From a virus, in IMG/VR virus record IMGVR_UViG_3300043427_002006, positions 1 through 37,630 of that record: a stretch of DNA of 37,630 nucleotides. One strand, written 5' to 3'. Positions 31,385 to 37,630 of the stretch are shown here, piece after piece (the stretch's first letter is position 1; every line of letters begins with the position of its first letter). The position numbers and the translations under genes were made by a program. The notes under the pieces are model-generated. The model searched no databases, was not told the origin of the DNA, and saw nothing but the letters and a program-made list of their open reading frames with translations.

Positions 31385-32499
31385 ATTACATTAAACGGAG
31401 AAGGCATTGGTCTATATTTTAATGCCTTATTAAGATTTTCCGCCTCGGCTCCTTTTCTCTCGAGAAGTTTGTCGGGGCGAAGTCTTTCTAATCTAGCAGC
31501 CAACTCTTCGACAAGTTTTAATCTTTCATCTTTACCCTCGGTAAGTAAAGAACTATAATCTAATTTAATTGTACTATCAGGAACCTGTAAGTCACCTGAG
31601 AATTTACCCCAAATACGACCTAAACCTTCTTTAGCATATCCGATTAGGTATTTTCTAACCCAGTTTTGCGCGGGTTTATTTAATCTATCCCAAGTCAATT
31701 GTTCAGTTTCAACGTCTGATGGTAACTTAATAACATCTGCGTTTTGTTCTAAACACGTATCTCTGTCCATAGTATCATAATACCAATACCAAACTCTGAA
31801 ATTTGCGTTCTTTATAGAACCAAAATCAAATTTACCACCCGGTACGTTCATTAAGTGTACAATTTTAGTACCATTAGGACCTGCAGTTATTCTATATGTT
31901 AATTCACCACCAATAAGACGATTTTTTAAGTTCCTGTCTTGCATTCTCAATAATAAATCAAATGCTGGTAACATAAAGTAAGAACCTGATGTACCAATTT
32001 GTGCAAAACCACCCACACCACCGAAACCTACACCACCAAGTCCACCAAAACCACCTAAGAAAGGGTCTACGATAGAATCGGTAAGTTCAGCTCTTGTGAA
32101 CCATAAAAGTTCATTTATTTCACGACCCGCGGGAATCACATATGTTTGAGTACCTCCTGATAATGTGATGTAATCTTTTTTCAGTTCGTGAGGTCCATTA
32201 GCTTGAAGACCTACAATCTTTGAATATGAGTAGGTATATTGGGTTTCATAGTCTAAACTTCTTGTTGTAAAGGCTCGAGTTAAAGATTGTGTATCAACGT
32301 CTAACCCCGCCAAAGCTGACCACTGAGATTCAATTAACCAATCAGACACATATTGTTCGTATTCTGAAATTGAAAACTCAATAAAGGTGTCCATTTGTTC
32401 TTCGGTTAATTCAATACCTCTAACAGGCATACCTAATAAATGGAATACTTGAGAGTATAGTTTTTCTTTTTCTGGTTGTGATATAACAGTAGTAGCCAT
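31381..32499 (-). CDS. 13: Neck protein, T4 gp13-like
   Basis: A 372-residue structural protein (T4 gp13 has 309). The N-terminal helical part ('LLGMPVRGIELTEEQMDTFI', 'YEQYVSDWLIESQW'), a middle beta domain ('NFRVWYWYYDTMDRDTC') and the C-terminal 'AQNWVRKYLIGYAKEGLGRI' followed by 'GKFSGDLQVP' and 'LLTEGKDERLKLVEELAARL' match the layout of gp13-type neck proteins, which seal the filled head. A Gly/Phe-rich loop at about residues 148-170 ('GGFGGLGGVGFGGVGGF') is an unusual insertion. The late-type motif CTATTTATAG lies 13 bases upstream. The gp13 call is by eye; gp14- and gp15-like genes occur nearby at 35343-37093. Confidence 0.65.
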   Translation of the reverse strand: MATTVISQPEKEKLYSQVFHLLGMPVRGIELTEEQMDTFIEFSISEYEQYVSDWLIESQWSALAGLDVDTQSLTRAFTTRSLDYETQYTYSYSKIVGLQANGPHELKKDYITLSGGTQTYVIPAGREINELLWFTRAELTDSIVDPFLGGFGGLGGVGFGGVGGFAQIGTSGSYFMLPAFDLLLRMQDRNLKNRLIGGELTYRITAGPNGTKIVHLMNVPGGKFDFGSIKNANFRVWYWYYDTMDRDTCLEQNADVIKLPSDVETEQLTWDRLNKPAQNWVRKYLIGYAKEGLGRIWGKFSGDLQVPDSTIKLDYSSLLTEGKDERLKLVEELAARLERLRPDKLLERKGAEAENLNKALKYRPMPSPFNVI

Positions 32500-32500
32500 A

Positions 32501-32532
32501 TTTGTTTTATTTCTATAAATAGTTTATATTTT
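32501..32532 (+). promoter_or_regulatory. Host-type promoter before the nuclease, TTTG-N20-TATATTTT
   Basis: TTTG at 32501-32504, a 20-base spacer and TATATTTT at 32525-32532 (one mismatch). The box ends 6 bases before the ATG at 32538, predicting a leaderless message. It overlaps the minus-strand late motif at 32513-32522. Confidence 0.55.
32513..32522 (-). promoter_or_regulatory. Late-type motif CTATTTATAG (minus) before the neck gene
   Basis: CTATTTATAG on the minus strand, 13 bases before the neck-protein ATG. It is embedded in the spacer of the divergent host-type promoter, so the two classes could exclude each other. Confidence 0.55.
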
Positions 32533-32537
32533 AAAAT

Positions 32538-33563
32538 ATGAATATAAATTCAACTCAAAAATTAGATTATAGTTTCTTTCAAAACCTTTACGAGGAGGGT
32601 AAAACGGGGTGGAAGGGACTTTACTTTGAGGAAGCTCAAAGATGTTTTGAGTCCGCATTTTCTAAAATTAATAGATGGGGGTGGTTTGAAAAAGAAGAAA
32701 GGTATGGTATATTAAGTGAAGACGGAAAATGGGACGCTTTAAATAGATTCAACACACACCCGAATTTATATCGGTTTGTTTATGAAGAATGTATAAACTC
32801 AAACCCAAATTGTTTTACTGATTTTGGTAACCCAATTTATCACGAGAAAAATATAAAAGTGATGTGGGAGTTTTTAATGGAAAATTTTGATTTGTACTTC
32901 ACAAAAAACATAACACCAAAATATTACAATAAAATATATTATCTATTAAATAAATCTTGGCAAACAGGTAATATAACAACAATCATTGCAGTATCTCACT
33001 TGAAAAATGCGTTTCCGAATATTACTGAGATGAAATACGGATTTGAAGCTGGTGATAAATCAGATATGATGGGAGTGGATATTGAAATTAAGTTAGATAA
33101 TGATGAAATAAAAAAATTTCAAGTTAAGAGTGGTAGATATACTGATAAAAGTTATGGTGGTATCTATTACGTTAATGGTTCTGCGAATGATTTGAGTTAT
33201 AAAAATTGTGATTACTACATTTATGGTCAACCTAAGTGGCAAGACACATTATCACAAGTAATAATTTTTAAAAATAGTCCTGATTTAAAAAAGAAAGATA
33301 AAAAGACATTACTCGTACCTCAAAAAAATATTATATATAAAACACAACAATTTATGTCAATACCTGAAAATTTATCTAAACTAATGGAGATATGTGGTAA
33401 AAACGATATCGAGTTTAGAATATTAAAAGAAGAGGAGGAAAGTTCAGTTTCATTTAACGAAGAAGAACAAATACTAACAGTTAAATTTATTGGTCCTGAT
33501 GATTCTACTTTATTAAGTAAGATTCAGAACACAATAAAAACATTAGAAGAGAGATTTAAGTAA
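32538..33563 (+). CDS. Putative PD-(D/E)XK-type nuclease
   Basis: A 341-residue protein. Residues 165-200 ('MKYGFEAGDKSDMMGVDIEI' and then 'IKKFQVKSGR') give the pattern Gly-x-Asp181 ... Gln195-x-Lys197, the form of the restriction-endonuclease-like active site in which Gln replaces the usual Glu, as in Mrr-type and some repair nucleases. The helical N-terminal 150 residues could bind DNA or a partner, and the C-terminus carries alternating charged strands and helices. It is convergent with, and overlaps by 21 bases, the SNF2-type helicase. A host-type promoter with its box 6 bases from the ATG suggests early or middle expression. The nuclease call is by motif only. Confidence 0.6.
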   Translation: MNINSTQKLDYSFFQNLYEEGKTGWKGLYFEEAQRCFESAFSKINRWGWFEKEERYGILSEDGKWDALNRFNTHPNLYRFVYEECINSNPNCFTDFGNPIYHEKNIKVMWEFLMENFDLYFTKNITPKYYNKIYYLLNKSWQTGNITTIIAVSHLKNAFPNITEMKYGFEAGDKSDMMGVDIEIKLDNDEIKKFQVKSGRYTDKSYGGIYYVNGSANDLSYKNCDYYIYGQPKWQDTLSQVIIFKNSPDLKKKDKKTLLVPQKNIIYKTQQFMSIPENLSKLMEICGKNDIEFRILKEEEESSVSFNEEEQILTVKFIGPDDSTLLSKIQNTIKTLEERFK

Positions 33564-35294
33564 GTCCTTACTGAATGTTTCTGAGTATTCTCCGTCACCC
33601 ATCACTTGGTCGATGATACCTTTTTTCTTCTGTAATATATTGTAAACAATCTTCTCAATAGTGTTCTCAAATATTGGATAATATACGAGGACACTATTTT
33701 TTTGCCCGTATCTATATGCTCTATCTTCTGCTTGACTATGATGTGCAGGGACAAATGACAAGTCATTCATAATTACAACTTCAGCTGCGGTTAATGTAAT
33801 ACCAACACCACCGGCAACAATGTTAGATATGAATACTTTTACCTTATCATTGTTTTGAAATTTATCTACCGATTCTTGTTTACGCTCTTTAGACATACGA
33901 CCATCGAGAGTAACCGAATTCTTTTTGTATTTTTCGTGAATCAATTCTAATGATGATGTAAAATTGGTAAATACGATTACTTTCTTTCCTTGTTCAAGAC
34001 ATTTGTCAATAAGTTCACAAGTGTATGATACTTTTTCAATTGCAATCAATTGACGAATCTTCATTAAACGATTTAAGGTAACAGTAATACTTTCATTTTC
34101 TTTGTTGTCTTTACTGATTCTCATAAACTCCTCTAACTCATCGTCATAGAATGTATTTTTCAATTCTAAATAAACAGGGGTTACTATTTTTTCAGGTAAA
34201 TCGAGAATGTCAGTTTTCATTCTTCTTAAAACTAAACTTTTAGTTCTTTCCCTTAGTTCATCTAAATTAGATGCTCCACTAGTGTTCCAAACCTTTCTAT
34301 TACCAACTCTAAATTGATATCCCGCACAATATCTACGAACATATGATTGCCAATTGAGTGTTAATGGTGATTCAACAATTTTTAATAGATTAAAATAGTT
34401 AATAGGTCTCGATGTCATCGGAGTTCCTGTAAGTAACCAAACCTTTGGTATTTTTTCTAATACGTCATTTAATAATCTTGTCCTTTGAGCAGTATTGTTA
34501 GATATGTAATGAGCTTCATCTACAATCGCCAAATCAAATCCCGCGTTTACCAATAGTTTATAATCTTCACTATCTTCACTATTATCTGTGGTATGGAAGT
34601 TCTTTAATATATCATAATTTATAATATAATAATCAAAAGTAGAACCCCACTTACGACCTTCAATTAGTAAGATTCTTCTATCCGTATAATTTTCAATTTC
34701 TCTTTGCCAGTTAATTTTGAGGGATGCCGGACAAACTATCAGAATTTTTCTGGCATTACTTTCTAAAGACGCAATAACCGCGGACGTAGTCTTCCCAAGA
34801 CCCATATCATCCGCCAAAATAAATTTATCATTTGCTAATAATTTCTCGATGGCGACTTTTTGATGTTCCATCGGTGCTCTCTTACTATAGGGACTATAGT
34901 CAATTACTCTATTGAGTTTCTTTTCTTCTTGTAAGATTGCAGCTTTAGGTACCCACATTGCCTGCAGTTTATCCGATTCTAAAACCTTACCCCAAATGTG
35001 ATATGCTTTGTCTGTTTCGCAAAGTAATTTCTCGACCCATATTTTTTGTGGGACTGAAACCAAAAATCTTTGCTCCATTATCTTCTCGCCGAACGATTCA
35101 ACTATTGAAACGTATTTTTTTGCCACCTTTGGTGTAATTGAGTGATATTTTAAAACATAGTCAGCCTGTGGCCTTGTAAAACTAAACCCCTTTGCAGTTT
35201 GGGATTTAATTTTCCATTCCAATAATTGATTATTGGAACCATCATAATTTTCTAATATTTCTCTTGCCTCTATCTCAGGAATTTTTCTTTCCAT
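33543..35294 (-). CDS. SNF2-family DNA helicase/translocase
   Basis: A superfamily 2 ATPase of the SNF2 type, 583 residues from the ATG at 35294. The frame continues to a TTG at 35309, but the ATG fits the upstream box better. Motif I 'LADDMGLGKTTSAVIA' (about 160-175), Ia 'ILIVCPASLKINWQREI', II 'AIVDEAHYISN', III 'WLLTGTPMTSRP', V 'VFISNIVAGGVGITLTAAE' and VI 'HHSQAEDRAYRYGQ' are all present. The N-terminal 130 residues are extra and unrecognised. Family members remodel or anneal branched DNA (SMARCAL1-like); in T4 the related job is done by UvsW. It is convergent with the putative nuclease and divergent from the gp14-like gene. Confidence 0.94.
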   Translation of the reverse strand: MERKIPEIEAREILENYDGSNNQLLEWKIKSQTAKGFSFTRPQADYVLKYHSITPKVAKKYVSIVESFGEKIMEQRFLVSVPQKIWVEKLLCETDKAYHIWGKVLESDKLQAMWVPKAAILQEEKKLNRVIDYSPYSKRAPMEHQKVAIEKLLANDKFILADDMGLGKTTSAVIASLESNARKILIVCPASLKINWQREIENYTDRRILLIEGRKWGSTFDYYIINYDILKNFHTTDNSEDSEDYKLLVNAGFDLAIVDEAHYISNNTAQRTRLLNDVLEKIPKVWLLTGTPMTSRPINYFNLLKIVESPLTLNWQSYVRRYCAGYQFRVGNRKVWNTSGASNLDELRERTKSLVLRRMKTDILDLPEKIVTPVYLELKNTFYDDELEEFMRISKDNKENESITVTLNRLMKIRQLIAIEKVSYTCELIDKCLEQGKKVIVFTNFTSSLELIHEKYKKNSVTLDGRMSKERKQESVDKFQNNDKVKVFISNIVAGGVGITLTAAEVVIMNDLSFVPAHHSQAEDRAYRYGQKNSVLVYYPIFENTIEKIVYNILQKKKGIIDQVMGDGEYSETFSKDLLKSLF

Positions 35295-35297
35295 ATT

Positions 35298-35328
35298 AAA
35301 ATATAACAAAATGGATTGTATTATTAAA
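35298..35328 (-). promoter_or_regulatory. Possible host-type promoter before the helicase (minus)
   Basis: TATATTTT (35298-35305) and TTTA (35325-35328) on the minus strand with a 19-base spacer, each with one mismatch. The box ends 4 bases before the ATG at 35294. It has the same form as the element before the HAD-like gene. Confidence 0.4.
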
Positions 35329-35329
35329 C

Positions 35330-35337
35330 TATTTATA
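35330..35337 (+). promoter_or_regulatory. Late-type motif TATTTATA before the gp14-like gene
   Basis: CTATTTATAC context. The box ends 6 bases before the ATG at 35343, predicting a leaderless late transcript for the neck/terminator genes. Confidence 0.5.
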
Positions 35338-35342
35338 CGTAT

Positions 35343-35855
35343 ATGGAAAATAAATTACCCATAAACAGATTATCTAAATTCTTCTCAACAGACGACTTTG
35401 ACCTCCATATTCAAATGGGTCAGGAGTATCTACACGGAGATTTAAATATGAAATTGGTTCTATATAGAGTAGATAGAGCCAAAACAGATAAGGACGCAGT
35501 TTATGCAGAAGTGGGTAAGGATGAAATAAAATATTTCCCTCCTATTGAATTTAATGCGTTAGTTAAAATTGATGAGCCTAAAAATAGTTCTTATAAGAAT
35601 GGAACTCTTAGGTATTTGGAGCCCGGTAATTTACTAATCCAAGTGTATATAAAACACTTAGAAGAATTGAAGATAGATGTTAGATATGGTGATTATATCG
35701 CGTATCCCGAATCGGAAGGTCGAGTTAGATATTATAATGTTATTAATGACGGAAAAGTAACATCTGACAATAAACACAATCATTTCGGGTTCAAACCATA
35801 TTATAGAACAATAACTTGTGCACCTGTTCAGGAAGGTGAATTTAGAGGAGTTTAA
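35343..35855 (+). CDS. 14: Neck protein, T4 gp14-like
   Basis: A 170-residue structural protein, shorter than T4 gp14 (256). After 'NRLSKFFSTDDFDLHIQMGQ' comes a beta domain. 'VRYGDYIAYPESEGRVRYYN' and the following 'VINDGKV' line up with the GDLIYFP...LFEI...VEP stretch of T4 gp14, and the C-terminus 'PYYRTITCAPVQEGEFRGV' follows the same pattern. Two bases separate it from the gp15-like gene, and the sheath comes next, giving the T4 order 14-15-18 (16 and 17 not in this stretch). Moderately sure. Confidence 0.6.
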   Translation: MENKLPINRLSKFFSTDDFDLHIQMGQEYLHGDLNMKLVLYRVDRAKTDKDAVYAEVGKDEIKYFPPIEFNALVKIDEPKNSSYKNGTLRYLEPGNLLIQVYIKHLEELKIDVRYGDYIAYPESEGRVRYYNVINDGKVTSDNKHNHFGFKPYYRTITCAPVQEGEFRGV

Positions 35856-35857
35856 TT

Positions 35858-37093
35858 ATGCCATTACCAAAAAGAAAAAATAACATATCCATCTACGGAC
35901 AAAAGGAACTGACAGAAAGGAGACAAGAGTTGTTGGATAGAATAACCAAGTCTGACACTTATCTTCCTGATTCCATTTTACACGATGACCTCGACTTGGG
36001 TATGCTTGAATTTATTAAAGATAATTTCAAAGTTGTTTCTGATGGTACAAAAATTCCTATCATTGATAAGATTTTAACAATACAGAGATGGGGTGAGATT
36101 TTAAATAATTGGGAGTTTTCTGATGATGACGGGAATATGAAGATTCCATTCATCGCTATTATTCGTAGACCTGATGTTCAGCCAGGTACAAACCCTGTCG
36201 TTCAAAGAACTATACCCGATAGACGTACATTCTATTATGCTTCTGTCCCAACTTGGAATGGAACACAAATGGGAGCCGATGTATATAAAATACCACAACC
36301 TGTTGCTATTGATATTAGTTATGAAGTGGTAATTTTATGTAACAAGTTTAGAGACCTTAATAGATTTAATAAGGTAGTTCTTCAAAAGTTCTCATCAAGA
36401 CAGGCGTATACAACAGTTAAAGGTCACTATATTCCTATTATATTAGATAAAAATGGTGACAACTCACCGATTGATAATATGGATGGTCGTAAATACTATA
36501 TGCAGACTTACGATTTTACAATGTTAGGATTTTTAATCGATTCGGAAGAATTTGAAGTGAAACCCGCGGTTAGTAGAATGTTTTTACTTACTGAGTTTAT
36601 AGGTACAAAACCATTTGAAAAGAAATTCTTTAATAAATCTATTGAAACAACGACCGTAAAATTTATTGCGGATGGAATGCAAACCACATTTAGTGTGGGA
36701 GAGTCTATCGGATTTTTATTTTCAGTTGCAATTAATGGATTAGTTCAGGAAAGGGATGTTGATTATTTCCATATTGCAGGTACATCCAAAATAACATTTG
36801 CAGAACCCCCAATGGAAGGTTGGGAAATCACGGTTTCATACTATGCAGGTAGAAATAGTGTCTTTATCGACAGTTATGGTAAACCTTTGTTTTTGGAATC
36901 TGAATATTTTGTGTACGATGGTAGTACATTAACGTTTACACTCCTAAATAAAATAGATAGTATCATTAATGTTACAATTAATGGTCTTATAGATGAGGAA
37001 GGTGCAGGTTTTGCGGTTTCGGGTGATAATGAGATAACTTTACTTTCGTCTCCTGTTTTAGGTTCCAATATTGGTATTACCTATATACGTTAA
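35858..37093 (+). CDS. 15: Tail terminator/sheath-stabiliser, T4 gp15-like, with two added beta modules
   Basis: A 411-residue structural protein; T4 gp15 has 272. Residues about 148-245 contain 'IDISYEVVILCNKFRDLNRF' and 'NKVVLQKFSSRQAYTTVKGH', 'YIPIILDKNG' and 'MQTYDFTMLGFLIDSEEFEV', which follow T4 gp15 (YELSIFTRYEDDMFQIVEQ ... FEVNGWMYP). After residue 262 come two tandem beta modules of about 65 residues ('VKFIADGMQTTFSVGESIGF', 'YFVYDGSTLTFTLLNKIDSI'), each ending in an I-x-(V/I)-x-Y strand. Such modules occur in fibre and decoration proteins. It is the last gene before the sheath and its stop overlaps a small minus-strand gene. Confidence 0.7.
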   Translation: MPLPKRKNNISIYGQKELTERRQELLDRITKSDTYLPDSILHDDLDLGMLEFIKDNFKVVSDGTKIPIIDKILTIQRWGEILNNWEFSDDDGNMKIPFIAIIRRPDVQPGTNPVVQRTIPDRRTFYYASVPTWNGTQMGADVYKIPQPVAIDISYEVVILCNKFRDLNRFNKVVLQKFSSRQAYTTVKGHYIPIILDKNGDNSPIDNMDGRKYYMQTYDFTMLGFLIDSEEFEVKPAVSRMFLLTEFIGTKPFEKKFFNKSIETTTVKFIADGMQTTFSVGESIGFLFSVAINGLVQERDVDYFHIAGTSKITFAEPPMEGWEITVSYYAGRNSVFIDSYGKPLFLESEYFVYDGSTLTFTLLNKIDSIINVTINGLIDEEGAGFAVSGDNEITLLSSPVLGSNIGITYIR

Positions 37094-37248
37094 TCTTCCC
37101 CGTATAAATCCTTCTTTTTAGGTTTACAAAATTCATCAATCCACTTTTCTAAAACTTTGTAGATTTTTAAACCATTTTTCTCACAATATTTTTTTAACAT
37201 TTCGTGATGTTTTTCACTGATTTTTACATTTTTTGATTTGTTTTCCAT
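37090..37248 (-). CDS. Small ribbon-helix-helix-like protein
   Basis: A 52-residue basic protein starting 'MENKSKNVKISEKHHEMLKK'. A short strand ('NVKIS') followed by two helices ('KHHEMLKKYCEKNG' and 'KIYKVLEKWIDEFCK') is the ribbon-helix-helix layout of MetJ/Arc-type DNA binders and antitoxins. The C-terminal tail is Lys-rich. The stop overlaps the last bases of the gp15-like gene (37090-37093). The gene fills most of the 280-base gap before the sheath. It could be a repressor or regulator of late genes; that is an inference. The rest of the gap (37249-37374) is AT-rich. Confidence 0.6.
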   Translation of the reverse strand: MENKSKNVKISEKHHEMLKKYCEKNGLKIYKVLEKWIDEFCKPKKKDLYGED

Positions 37249-37269
37249 ACTAAAGATATATTAAGATAT

Positions 37270-37294
37270 AAAAAGATAAATAACTATCTTTTTT
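37270..37294. promoter_or_regulatory. AT-only inverted repeat upstream of the sheath gene
   Basis: AAAAAGATA / TATCTTTTT with a 6-base loop. It has a T-run after it on the plus strand but only one G-C pair per arm, so a terminator is weakly supported. It could instead be an operator site for the adjacent ribbon-helix-helix-like protein. Confidence 0.35.
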
Positions 37295-37327
37295 GAAAAA
37301 AGTACGGAAATCTTTGCTAAAAACAAA

Positions 37328-37338
37328 GATATTTATTG
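37328..37338 (+). promoter_or_regulatory. Late-type motif GATATTTATTG before the sheath gene
   Basis: GATATTTATTG, 36 bases before the sheath ATG. It fits the late class and the position where a strong sheath promoter is expected. Confidence 0.5.
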
Positions 37339-37374
37339 AATAAGTAATAAATTATTTTAACCAAACAACAATCA

Positions 37375-37630
37375 ATGGCAAATTCAAACAAAGTATTCGT
37401 ATCTCCGGGTGTGTACACATCAGAGAAGGATTTAACATTTGTTGCACAGAGTGTCGGAGTAACAACATTGGGTTTAGCAGGTGAAACCTTGAAAGGTCCT
37501 GCGGAAGAACCCGTTTTGATTACCAATTTTGACGAATTCAAAACTTATTTCGGCCCAACATCTCCAGAAAAATTTGGGAATGGGAATCCGAAATACGAAT
37601 TGGCATATGTAGCAAAGGCTTATTTACAAG
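37375..37630 (+). CDS. 18: Tail sheath protein, T4 gp18-like (3' end outside window)
   Basis: The first 85 codons of the contractile sheath protein. 'FVSPGVYTSEKDLTFVAQSV', 'GVTTLGLAGETLKGPAEEPV' and 'NFDEFKTYFG' are the standard N-terminal sequence of the gp18 family, where the first strand joins neighbouring subunits. It follows a gp15-like gene as part of the neck-tail module and is preceded by a late-type motif. The start is ATG after an A-rich leader without Shine-Dalgarno. Confidence 0.93.
   Translation, partial: MANSNKVFVSPGVYTSEKDLTFVAQSVGVTTLGLAGETLKGPAEEPVLITNFDEFKTYFGPTSPEKFGNGNPKYELAYVAKAYLQ

Noticed and set aside
35295-35309. TTG start for the SNF2 helicase adding five residues
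   Set aside because: The added residues overlap the promoter box at 35298-35305; the ATG at 35294 has better context and spacing.
37270-37294. AT inverted repeat as a firm terminator for the gp15-like gene
   Set aside because: One G-C pair per arm makes the hairpin too weak, and it is more than 170 bases past the stop codon; listed only as a possible regulatory repeat.
1-37630. tRNA genes, integrase/att sites, insertion sequences, CRISPR arrays
   Set aside because: I saw no cloverleaf-like stretch, no transposase or integrase, no paired terminal repeats and no spaced short repeats. A systematic tRNA search was not possible here.

Overview
The window is a contiguous piece of a T4-like myovirus genome (Caudoviricetes), roughly one third G+C by eye. 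The virion genes are recognisably of the T4 type: portal gp20, prohead protease gp21, scaffold gp22, major capsid gp23, a gp13-like and a gp14-like neck protein, a gp15-like tail terminator and the start of the tail sheath gp18. There is also a gp43-type DNA polymerase and a gp55-like late sigma factor. The host is probably a member of the Bacteroidota. Start codons lack Shine-Dalgarno sequences, several promoters fit the Bacteroidota pattern TTTG-N19-21-TAnnTTTG, and the phage carries a ribosomal protein bS21 gene. The host call is an inference.

Layout. 1-7720 (+) is the head module: portal, a helical protein, an unknown protein, protease, scaffold, capsid and a possible internal head protein. 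The bS21 gene sits in it on the minus strand. 7807-8558 (+) holds a small protein and dCMP deaminase. 8559-18729 (-) is a tightly packed set running leftward: a HAD-like protein, two glycosyltransferases, the late sigma factor, and tail or baseplate proteins ending in two small basic proteins. 18844-21954 (-) holds PhoH, dUTPase, small proteins and a third glycosyltransferase. 22007-25418 (-) carries five poorly known, possibly virion-associated proteins, including a 47-residue repeat protein and a WYL-like protein. 25471-28390 (+) is a tail-fibre-like group. 28487-31384 (+) is DNA polymerase. 31381-35294 holds the neck protein (-), a putative PD-(D/E)XK nuclease (+) and a SNF2-type helicase (-). 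35343-37630 (+) has gp14-like, gp15-like and sheath genes, with a 52-residue ribbon-helix-helix-like gene on the minus strand between the last two.

Regulation. Two promoter-like classes divide the genes by function. Host-type TTTG...TATATTT(G/T/A) elements precede DNA polymerase, dCMP deaminase, the nuclease, the third glycosyltransferase and, more weakly, the helicase and HAD-like genes. A second motif, (G/C)(A)TATTTATA(G), precedes most structural transcription units and also bS21 and PhoH. This looks like a middle/late division, with the second class probably read by the gp55-like sigma factor. At eight genes of both classes the box ends 4-6 bases before the ATG, which predicts leaderless mRNAs. 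A late-expressed phage bS21 in a host whose ribosomes rarely use Shine-Dalgarno pairing, together with leaderless phage genes, is the most interesting combination in the window.
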